DNA of 64,000 nt from assembly GCF_029931775.1 (NCBI RefSeq), contig NC_079318.1, positions 76,171,614 to 76,235,613 on the forward strand. The letters run 5' to 3'. This document shows, in pieces, positions 1 to 10,000 of this stretch. The DNA is from Euleptes europaea (Eukaryota; Chordata; Lepidosauria; Squamata; Sphaerodactylidae). A program made the position numbers and the translations under genes. The notes beneath the pieces were generated by a model. The model was not told the DNA's origin. It did not search any database and saw only the letters and a list, made by a program, of their open reading frames with translations. Each line of letters starts with the position of its first letter. Position 1 is the stretch's first letter.

Positions 1-2055
1 TAAGATACCCTGGACTCCACATTAGGGCTTCAACGCTCATAAGGAGTATTTGGAATTAGACTCCACAATTAAAAGAGAAGCACTGGGAAAATGTTTTGCC
101 TACTGTAGACACCTGCTGCAGTATGAACTATTTAAAGTGTATGATTTAACTTGCCCTGGAAGAATAGAGCAGTGACTAAGAGAATAATGTATGGACTAGT
201 AATTCCCCAATTCAAATTTCATCTTTGCTATAAACTTGCTAGGTGGCCTTTGGTAAGCTGCTGTTAACCTTGCTTGCTCCCACATCTACAGGTTGAGGAC
301 AATACAAACACTGATTACTGAGGCCAGGTTTGCCCATGGAGGAGAGTGAAGTGGTGGAATAGACTCTGGCCTAAAGGTGGGAGATTCCAAGTGTGAATGC
401 TCCTTTGCAATAAAAAGAAAAGTTAAATGGAAAACTAGTACAGCAGGGAACAAGTTTACTCACTTGCTTTGCTGATTTTTTGTTGTAGGTTGAGCACTGC
501 AAAATCCTGACGTGATACATCACCTCATTCGTCTGTGTGTGTAATTAGTCCTGCGATAATGTATATGAGGTGTTTTGAGTGCCCTGAAGTCCTATATACA
601 TTATAAGCAGTAGTAATAGGAGCCAAGTAGCTTTGCCAGAAGGATTACCACAGAGGAAAGAAATTGCCAGCGATTCTACTTAAATTTATCCAGCTGTCTT
701 GCATGCAATGAGGTTCTTCTGCTGGACACAGTGTGTTCCAAAGAGAGTCTCCCAGAAAGCCAAACCTATGAATTCTTGACAAGTCTTTTAATTTCAGGTG
801 TAAACATATTAATGGCCAATTTGTTGCTGTAAGGTTTTGTACCCATAGCCTTTAAACTAACTGCTCTGTATCCCTGTTCTGAATTGCCCCTCCCTTCCAC
901 AGAACATTCCAGCTTCACTTTTCTGCAGTTTTTAAGCAAAATGTCACCCAAAGGCCTCTTTCAATTGTTTGGTAATGACTTTTTTTTTAAAGAAGGCACC
1001 ACTGTTAACAATTAGTGAAACAATGCCTTTTTCTTCCAGCATAAGAGAATCCGTGATCTCCCCTGGAAAAGTGTCTAGCCATATCGTTTACTGCAGTGCC
1101 ACTCCCTGCGTTTCTTAGTGACACAAGGGCCCTATGACATAAAACTCCAACAAAGGAAACTGAAGCACATGCTGCAGGCTAGCAGCTGAGACTGAAAATG
1201 GGTAGTCACCAGTGCTGAATTCTGATAAGAACTGGTACTGGGGCTCAAGAAAGCATATATCCCCCACCCCCTCCAAATAGGATGACCAGTTGCAAAGAAC
1301 TGTACGTTTAAAAACAGATTTTAGGAGCTGCAGAGTGTCATACAGGGAGGAGAAAAACTGTACTGTCTTTTAAAAGTCAGCTGTCCTTTATTGCCTTATG
1401 CTTGGATATCTTTCCAAATCCCAGATACGTGGATATGATAACTATTACTCAAATGATAAGGAAAATATACTCTGCACATGATTGTAAACACCCTAATTTT
1501 AAAACTTCAGATGCCTTGATGCTGAAAACGAATGTCATTATTTTTCTTCTTATTCAGTACCATCAAAATGCATGGTTTTTTACAGGTCCCTGCTCAGAGG
1601 AGCTCAAAATCTAAAATTTGAGACAGACTACCACAAAGGGGGGGGGGAGGTGAAAATAAACAACACTAGAATATGTATTAATTTCTATTATATATAGTTT
1701 CATGAAGAAATGGGAACTAATGGATTTTGCTAAAAGTGTGAGTTCCTTACTTCCAATCTCCTCAAAATTAATCATTTTTTCCATCTAGTTTTGTTATCCC
1801 CAGCTGAGATGGGTAAATCTAATTTTACAGGTTTAAAATTTTATATTGCCTTTATATTGGTTTATGCTGCAAATGGGTTTTAAACTTTTACAGTTTCATG
1901 ATTAGTTTCTAGTTACTGCTGCTTAGTGCTGAGAATATATTTAATGTTTTGGATACTTATTATTTTATGGTCATTTTATTGCTATTAAAGGGATTATGTT
2001 TCTTAACTGCATCCAAAATCTACTGATTCAGATGGTTACAAATATCTCAGATAAA
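1..2055. other. Intergenic, no gene recognised
   Basis: AT-rich sequence with several stop-dense short open frames only. I saw no domain, splice pair of a known gene, or clearly bounded repeat. A short G run lies at about 1638-1650. Confidence 0.5.
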
Positions 2056-2057
2056 TA

Positions 2058-2521
2058 TGCAGGTTGTGTATCCCTTATCCGGACTGTTTGGGACCAGAAG
2101 TGGTCTGTATTTTGGATCTTTCCGTATATTGGAATATTTTGGAATTTTTGCATATACATAATGAGATATCTTGGGGATGGGATCCAAATTAATTTGTTTT
2201 ATATACACTTCGTACACGTAGCTTGAATATAATTTTAAACAATATTTTTAATAATTTTATGTACATTGAACCATTAGAAAGCAAAGGTGTAACTATCTGA
2301 GCAGAATACTTGTTTCATCTGTTAAACAAGAGTAACAACAATAAACTAACAACAGCAGGCTTTCAGACTCTACGATGCAGTGTATACTGTATTTTTTTTT
2401 TTTTTTTTTAGGAAAACATTGAAAGTAGGCAGCACGGATCTGCCTGCATGCTGGCTCAAAGGGTTCGGTTTTCAGATCAGTCTGGATATGGGATGTCTGG
2501 ATAAGGGATACTGTACCTGTA
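2058..2521. mobile_element. Tigger-like DNA element with inverted ends
   Basis: The left end reads CAGGTTGTGTATCCCTTATC and the right end GGATAAGGGATACTGTACCT, imperfect inverted repeats of about 20 bp. TA dinucleotides flank both sides (2056-2057 and 2520-2523). Such ends are typical of MER2/Tigger-type Tc1-mariner relatives (from memory). There is no intact transposase inside. A poly-T run lies at 2391-2410. Confidence 0.6.
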
Positions 2522-2523
2522 TA

Positions 2524-3364
2524 AGCAATATGTACAGTTAGCAACTTCTATACGTTTTGTTTATGTATTCTGCATTTATATGCTGCTTTTATCTCCCCTG
2601 GAGTCCCAAATGGCTTACAAAAACACAGGAAAAATGAACAAAGAATACAAACACCTCAGCTGCTCCTATATCCACTGAACACCTGATGTAAGGCCACTGA
2701 CTATGTGCCAAGATTGGGGTGGGGGTGGCCAGTGGCGGACTTTTCCTCCCTTTTCACCAGCGGAAAAACTGGGGATCCAACTCATCTAATGTTTAGTTGG
2801 GAGACTGTATAGTATACCATAGGAGAAATGGAAGTCCTAGAGTAGCTACCAGAAGGTGCATGCTCCAGGACTTCTGCTTCTATGTATATTTGACACAAAC
2901 TAGGAGAAACAGATTGTTGTGTGTAAAGCTACCAAGTGTCAGAGACTGGTTGGGAATTGAAAGAGGGATGGGACTGGTGTTTGCTGGCATCCCCTGGATT
3001 TTTCTCCTTAACACTGAGGAAAACCTGAAGATTTTGAAAGCTTTTTAGGTTGAAAGGAACATAACTGGATAGTAGTCAGTTTGTTATCCTAACAGCAATA
3101 TTTACAATCCAAGGGTTAGTGTGACATACAGAATACATTCACACAGAAGCCTACAACGTAATGAAAGGTGTGGGGGGGGGCAATGATAGCAGGGAGTGAT
3201 ATGCACTAGGAAATTAAAATTTTCAATTTTGGTGGGAGGAAGTAACCACAGGAAGGGGGAGTCAGGGGAACTCGAGTGGTAGAGTCACCATTCCTATGGT
3301 TTCAGCGCTCTTCTGCCTCTTGGGGTTAAATCATGCACTAGGCTAGATGCATCATTGTGTGCAC
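2524..3364. other. Intergenic, no gene recognised
   Basis: No coding signal. About 2570-2640 resembles the tail shared by several reptile SINEs and LINEs (shape: pool of CTCCCCTGGAG then GGCTTACA). The rest is unassigned. Confidence 0.35.
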
Positions 3365-3567
3365 TGGGGATGACAGCCTCCAGGTGGGACCTGGGGATCC
3401 CCTGTAGTTACAGCTCATCTCGAGACTACAGAGATCAGTTCCCCTGGAGAATAGGGATGCTTTGGAGGGTGGACTCTTTGGCACTGTACCCCACTGAGGT
3501 TCCTGTCCTCCCCAGTAATCCGTCCCCAAATCTCCAGGAGTTTCCCAGCCTGGATCTGGCAACCCTA
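3365..3567 (+). mobile_element. hAT-like 210-bp element, divergent subfamily B copy
   Basis: Carries the internal blocks of the window's dominant repeat (CCTCCAGGTGGGACCTGG, CAGTTCCCCTGGAGAA, CACTGAGGTTCCTGTCC) and ends CTGGCAACCCTA. The left terminus is decayed. Long open frames here on both strands are translations of the repeat, not genes. Confidence 0.65.
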
Positions 3568-4146
3568 CCACCCCCATTCCCCACCCGTGGCCAGGGGGTA
3601 CCTGGCAACCCTAGTGTGCACATGTGTGCACATGTATGTATATATGTTGGCACTCTGACAGCAACCCTCTTCTGCACTAGTAAATTGATCCTTAAGGGGT
3701 TTTTTTCTGTGACATGTGGGAAGGTATACACCATTTCAGAATCCATGTATTTGATTCCAGTCCTCCCATTCCTAAATGGCTATTTTTCTGCCCATATTTA
3801 TTTTATTTTATCCTCCTATGTGTCCTTTTGCCCGAAATGCCACCCCCGAGGCTATCAATACAAAAATTTGCAATGGTATCAATTACAGCGAAAAGCAACA
3901 ACAATGTAATACAATAAAATGGAAAGGATGCTAAAATCCAACGAGCACCATTCCACAATGAAACTCAAATGTCTTTTGACCACCCCCCTCGCCATAGTCC
4001 CATCTCTCCTTCTTCTGTCCCTCAAAACACTCCCTTCACCCTTACTCTCCCTGGATGCCTTACGCTAGCATTTTAAGCAAGTCTGGTTTTCCTGCCTCAC
4101 AACTGTCATTTCCCTTACATCTGAGGTGGCAAAGAAAAGGCTAGGA

Positions 4147-4723
4147 ACCTAAGCAGGCAGGGTGCAGTGGATGGACATCATGGTCACCAAGAGACGAAAC
4201 CAAGAAACCAAGAACAAACCAACAGAAATTCCAGACAGAAAAAGCTGTTCAAAAAGAAGGGTTAAAGAGTTGGAGAATACTGAAACGATGGGAGAAGGGG
4301 GAAATGGGGGGGGGGAAATAATGAGTTTTTTAAAATTACATATTAATGTAAAAATATATGGCAGTTTAATGAATTTTTTTTAATATTTCTTATTAATTTT
4401 AACTGATTGTATATGTGATTGGATAATATATTAAAATGGGTATATAACAGATGATAGAAATAAATAGAAAATTATAAGTAAATACTCATTAACGTGCTAG
4501 GAATAGACAACTTTTAAAATAAAGGAGTGACCGGATTAAGAAATGGGTAAGAAGAAGCCGGGGTGGGTGGGTGGGGAAGTCAATTTTAATATCTGTATTT
4601 AATGAAGGCATACATTGGGCAAATATTGTTTTTTACTGATATATGGAAAGATAAGCTTTATGAAATGCCGAATAAGTTGGATTGTATTATTTTTTGAAAA
4701 ACCAATAAAATTTATATTAAAAA
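4147..4723 (+). mobile_element. Short L1-like LINE insertion with 16-bp target duplication
   Basis: A perfect 16-bp direct repeat (AAAGAAAAGGCTAGGA at 4131-4146 and 4724-4739) flanks the insertion. The 3' end is AT-rich with CCAATAAAATTTATATT and an A tail, as for L1. The 5' part holds a short Lys/Arg/Glu-rich open frame from 4162 that might be a 5' or ORF1 remnant. Most of a full L1 is missing between the two. Confidence 0.7.
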
Positions 4724-4739
4724 AAAGAAAAGGCTAGGA

Positions 4740-5124
4740 GACCCTCTCCGATCCACCCCAGAAGCCCTCTCCATAATCCCATCCCCCTTCTATTTTTATA
4801 ATCCCTTCTTTTCCTCGCCACAATCTGTGTCCCACCCTCAGAGCTCTTTCCTTTAGGGCCTTCCGCCAAGTTAAGGCTCCTTCTGGCTTTTAAAACCGAG
4901 TCTCTTTTCCCGCCACTTTCAACTGTCATTTCCCTCAGCAGTGAGGCAGCCAAGTAGCCTGGGGAAAGGGCAGGGAAAGAGTGGGGGGGGGGGGGAAAGC
5001 AACCTTTCACAAGAGAAATATACCGTTATAAATTATGAAGCTATAATTTAGCAGAGTGCTAATGAGAGGTTTGTAGTTCCTCACAAGTGGGGTTCAGAGA
5101 AAGTTGCTGAACAAACTGTCCTTT
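4740..5124. other. Intergenic, GC-richer, no gene recognised
   Basis: Contains a G run at 4983-4994 and the left copy (5114-5124) of the target duplication of the next element. No coding evidence. Confidence 0.4.
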
Positions 5125-5256
5125 AAAATCTTGTCGAAGGCTTTCACGGTCAGAGTTCATTGGTTCTTGTGGGTTATCCGGGCTGTGTGACCGTGGTCTT
5201 GGTGTTTTCTTTCCTGGCGTTTCGCCAGCAGCTGTGGCCGGCATCTTCAGAGGAGT
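5125..5256 (-). mobile_element. Short Penelope-like terminal element, 11-bp target duplication
   Basis: Flanked by AACTGTCCTTT at 5114-5124 and 5257-5267. Read on the minus strand it begins CTCCTCTGAAGATGCCGGCC, has GGCGAAACGCC, and ends GTGAAAGCCTTCGACAA. I assign it from memory to Penelope-like retroelement termini, which carry hammerhead-ribozyme motifs. CTGAAGA fits the CUGANGA box, GAAAC follows a GCC/GGC stem, and TCCT/AGGA can form stem I. No protein is encoded. Confidence 0.55.
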
Positions 5257-5267
5257 AACTGTCCTTT

Positions 5268-6966
5268 CATTAGTGGCAAGCCCCTCACCTCATTAATATT
5301 TTGGGAAATTTTAACTTCAGAATGAGTGTTTCCCCGACACCCCTCCTTTTAAATACCAAAAATATGAATATCCATTAAAGCATCAAATAATGTTCTTAAA
5401 TGCCATATTTTTAATAGTGTATACAAAATATAGAGTACAAAGTACGTGGCTTTAGGGTACCACATAATGACATCTAAACAATTTATTTCAACAAGTAAGC
5501 ATCAACGATTTATTTATTTATTTATTTATTTATTTCTGGTTACAAGACAATAAAAGTTCTGTTTCATACTATAATCCGTCTTTGAGATAAACCGTTCACA
5601 GATAACCTCCTGGCAAGGACTAAAAGAATCCTCCTCCATTCTGTGATCTTTCTTTTCTCTGTTCTGTGATCTCTCTCAAAGGAAAATCCTTGGCAATGAA
5701 ATCTGTAAACTGTCTTCTCAGAATAAACAGACAGAAGTCTTCTCAGAATAAATCAAAACGGGTTGGCGGCACATGCCCCATTTCGAATTATTCAAAAGAT
5801 GACTATACGTTGAGATTTATTACTATGGATGAATAAGAATTATTCTGATGAAGACTACTTTGAAATGGGGTAACAATATATGATAATGAGCACTTTAGGT
5901 AGTGAGCAGTTACACTATTCAGAATAAAACCCACAAATTTATGATTAACTGGCATTAAATACACTTTAATATGTAATAAATTAAACTTATTTTTCCACCA
6001 GAAAGCATACATTATAAATAATTGGCCAATAAATGGCTTATTGTTGTTTTGGTTGTATCCAAAGCCCCAAAAAGGTATCCATACATACCATAGACATTAG
6101 AGCAGGAACATCTGGTTTATTATCTTTCCATAAAACAGAAGACTCCAAATAGCACTACAGCAATGCTAAAAGACCAATAAAGCAGTTATTGAATTTAGTA
6201 GGAGAGATCTGAGCATGGGATTAATTTCTTCAAATCAAATGAACCTAAAAGGGCTGAACTGGATGGATCATGCCATTAGCATGCAGCAAATGGCACCCTA
6301 ATATTTAGAGGTTTTCTCTGTTACACTGTTGCCCTCTTAATATGTCTTGCAATGGGACAGATCTAAGTGCACGCTTATTCATCTGATGGCAATAAAATGG
6401 AACAGAAGAACTTAACCTTGGCTGGATGTTCATAGTTTTTGAGCTTTCAGGAAAGTCAGTGGCCAATCTATAGTTTTTGGCAAAACTGTGGTAATCTTCC
6501 CAAACCATACTATAAATACCAATTAGCTAATTAATTAGTTATGAATAATTTGGGTAGGTAATAGTTCCTTTGCTAACAGTGCCAGCCAAAGCAGAGTTAA
6601 AGTCTTCTAAGCCCAGCAAATTCAGTGGACTTAGAAAAGACTCTGTTTGAGATGGCACTATAAGTCACTGATGTAGGTATCTCTTTCTATGTGTTTCCAT
6701 GCTACCCATTAATTCCTTGCTATAGAAATACTCCTGTTATACATTTCCTCCACATATATAAATCCATATGTCCATTCATCTTTCAACAACTATCTATATA
6801 CTTTTTAAAAAGTAAATTGCCATCCATTCATCCTCATAGATTTATATCCATTCATCTCTGCATCTCGGTGTTTCTCAGTAAAAACTAACATCTTCTCCTG
6901 GTCCACTTTTCCAGATAGGACCTCAGAAACCAGATAAGACTTCACGTGGGAACTGCCACTTACAAT
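5268..6966. other. Upstream region of RNF212B
   Basis: Holds a (TTTA)n run at about 5509-5535, a short duplicated phrase around 5710-5750 (TCTTCTCAGAATAAA twice) and an inverted pair near 5780 and 5865 (CCCCATTTCGAA and TTGAAATGGGG). No neighbouring gene was recognised and no promoter motif of RNF212B could be assigned with confidence. Confidence 0.4.
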
Positions 6967-7066
6967 ATGGATTGGTTTCATTGCAATCAGTGCTTCACCC
7001 AGCGTGGACCTGACTTTTGTGTCGCTAGCTGTGGACACATATTTTGCAAAAAATGTGCTGGCAGAG
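6967..7066 (+). other. RNF212B: RNF212B first coding exon (RING, first part)
   Basis: The ATG at 6967 gives [12 protein letters not shown]. The exon holds six of the eight zinc ligands (C6, C9, C22, H24, C27, C30) and ends with a phase-1 donor GTATGA at 7067. The last two ligands (C36, C39) come from the exon at 11293-11345, more than 4 kb away, because a complete hAT element (8883-11126) sits in the intron. A 5' untranslated exon or promoter could not be identified upstream. Confidence 0.9.
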
Positions 7067-10000
7067 GTATGAATGACAACGAAATGTGTGTACTGTGTCT
7101 GAGACAGAATATTTAAGCACTCATGAATACTTCCTCCCCCTCCTTCCCAATATGAATGTGAAAAAATCCTTCACTGTATAAAAATTGTGTATAAAATATA
7201 CCTGTATAAAAATTGTGTTGCCAGCATTGGCAATATTTAAGAGTTTCACAAAACCTTGTACTTTATTTGAGTTGTTGGAGTTCACCCTTTTAGGGATACA
7301 AGAGAGCCTGTGTGGTGTAGTGGTGAGAGCAGTAGTCCCCAACATGTAGCCAATGGCACACCGGCACAGCCATGGACAACTTTTCTTGCACCTGTGACAC
7401 TTGCTGGGAATGTGGCAGATTTGACAGTGTTTGTTTTGACATGTGGATTTTGACTGGGTGTTTGTTTTCGCATGTGGAAGAGAACTTCCCTCTGTCCAGC
7501 TGACCTGGCTCAAGTAACTTCTTTGATCTGCTACAGCCTTTATGGGTCTCTTTTTGTGTGGACCTGCACCACTGAGCTACATGGCTAATCAGATGCTAGC
7601 AGTGCTGTGGGGGAGTGTACGACCCAGAGACCTCCAATGCTACAGCCACACATACCCCTTGGACCATCCATCAGCCCATTCCCGTGCAAGATGCAAACAG
7701 AATCCAGCAGAGGGTATGGATCAATATGTATAGTCAGTCGTCAAGGTGCCACTGGACTCCTGTTATATTAAGAAGATGAACAGAAGTCCAGTGGCACCAA
7801 AAAGACCAACAACAGCAATCTCAGCTTGAGCATATTTGAGCCAGAGCTCACCTACTTGGACAAGTAAAGGGGAGATCATCTCAGGAAGCTCTAAGGAGGA
7901 GTCACAGATGGAGGAGAGGAGGAAGTGGGGCAGGGAGGGGCAGGGATCAAGTCTCAAGTCTTTATTGAACAGCAAATTGGGATGAGGTCTGATCAACTGG
8001 GTTGTCAACTCCCTCTGTCTGGAATGGCTCCTGTGCCTTTGCAAGCTGCTCCCAGCGGCCATGGAGAGACAGGCTGAGCTGTCCCTAGCACCGCATGTAT
8101 GTGAGCGGGGTGGAATTGACAGAAGAAAGGCTGCCTTAGAGAGGATGCTCCAGGAGCTGGACTGGTACCAATGATTGATCACAGCGGCAGGAATAGCACT
8201 GGCCATGCTGCTAGGTCCCCCTGTTGAATCACCACCTGCACAGCTGCCAAGCAGAAACATGTACAGTGACGGCAAACAGCATAAATGCTGTGCCCACTAC
8301 TATGGGCATGGTTGTGGGGCCTCTGGCAGGTTCTGCAGTTCCGCCATGGGGGAGGCCTCAGTTTGCTAGGGAACCACCCTTACATCCAAATGATATTTAC
8401 CAGTCCCGTGGGGAAGTGCTCTGCAACTGTTCCATCCACTACTGCTGATGCTGCAGAAGGCTCTAATGCTGCAAGGCAACAGGTGCCATGGTCGCTTGGC
8501 CAGCTGATTCAAAGAGCACAGTGGGTAGCTACCAGTCTCCCCAAACCACAGTTGCCCTGTTCCCTGCCTGGGTGATACGGGAGCCAGCATTGTCGAACAA
8601 AGCATAGGCCCATGTGAGGGGGACAGGGGAGGCAGGTGTGGATTCCCAGCCTGGGGCAGCTGGATTCCTACCCCTGCTCGCTTGCATGTGTTTGCCCCTT
8701 CAGCTTGTGTTTCTAGAGATGGCACCTGTCAAGGTTCTGAAATGAGACATGTTAGCCATACAGCATGGACTTTGCTCTCCCCCTTGTGTGTTAGTGCTAT
8801 GTGCCTCCTCATGCATTCTCTGTGCCTCTCTCACCACCAAAGTGCATCACTGAACTGGAAAACTGCAGCCTAATACTTAGATCAGGGGTCCTCAAACTAC
8901 GGCCCGGGGGCCGGATCCGGCCCCTCAGGGTCCTGAACCCGGCCCCTCAGGCTGGGCCCAAAACCAGCGCCACGCCTCCCCACCAGGAGCTACGAGCCCC
9001 ATGATGCAGCTCGGCCCGCCTCTGGATGGAAACAGGAGGGGGAGAAAGCCCGTTCCCCCCCCCCGCTGCATGCCGGGAGTGGTAGTTCGAAGCAGCCCTC
9101 TGGCAGGAATGGCCTCCAACTGGCTCTGCTTGAGCGCTATCTTGTGACCTGAGGTGGCCGTCACCGTCTCCTCCTCCTTTCCCCCTCCCTCCCTACCTGC
9201 CTGCCTGCCTGCCTTCATCCAGCCCCCCAAAAGAGGGAGCTGAGGAGGCTGCCGCCAATTGCAGCCGCTGCTGGTGGTTTGGGAAGAAGCCGGAGGCAGC
9301 CGACCCGGACCTCAAGCTGTAAGGGGGGCAACGGCTCGCCTCTGGGGCAACTCTCCTTCCTCTCTTTCCCCCCCACCCCTTCCCCTCCGTCTAGCCTCCT
9401 CCCTCCTTCTGCTGGTCCCAAATGCGCCTACTCAGAAATAAACCGCATTGACTCCCGGTAGAGCTTAGTCCGCCTCCTCCTGTCCGGAGTTGCTCCTGTC
9501 TAAGCCGAATTCAGCCAATTATGCACGGGAGGTTTTGCCTTGGATTTGCCACTCTCTAGAGCAGTGGTTCCCAGCCTTTTTTTGACCAGGGACCACTAGG
9601 ACTTTATTGTTCGGTGCAGGGACCCCAAGGTTCAAAATAAAAATTCAGAGAATTTGAAAATAAACTTTAATCATAACTGTTAGTTAAACAATAAACTTAG
9701 AATAATATTTGAATATATATTTTTATAATAGAGAACTTTTAATTGAAAATATTAATTTATTATGGGTTTATAACTTTGTTTCGCGGACCTTAATTTAGTT
9801 CTCGCGGACCCCTGGGGGTCCACAGACCCCTGGTTGGGAACCAGTGCTCTAGAGGCACATTTTCCCCATCTTGCATGCTCAAAACTCTGCATTGGGGGGG
9901 GGGGCTTATTGTTGAGCTTTGAGCATTCAGATGGGGAAAATGTGCCTCTAGAGAGGGGCAAATTCAAGGCAAAACCTCCCGTTCATAAATGGCCAAAAAT

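Noticed and set aside
3355-3909. 184-codon open frame
   Set aside because: Its first part is a translation of the hAT-like MITE (3365-3567) and the rest shows no domain; no splice or start support.
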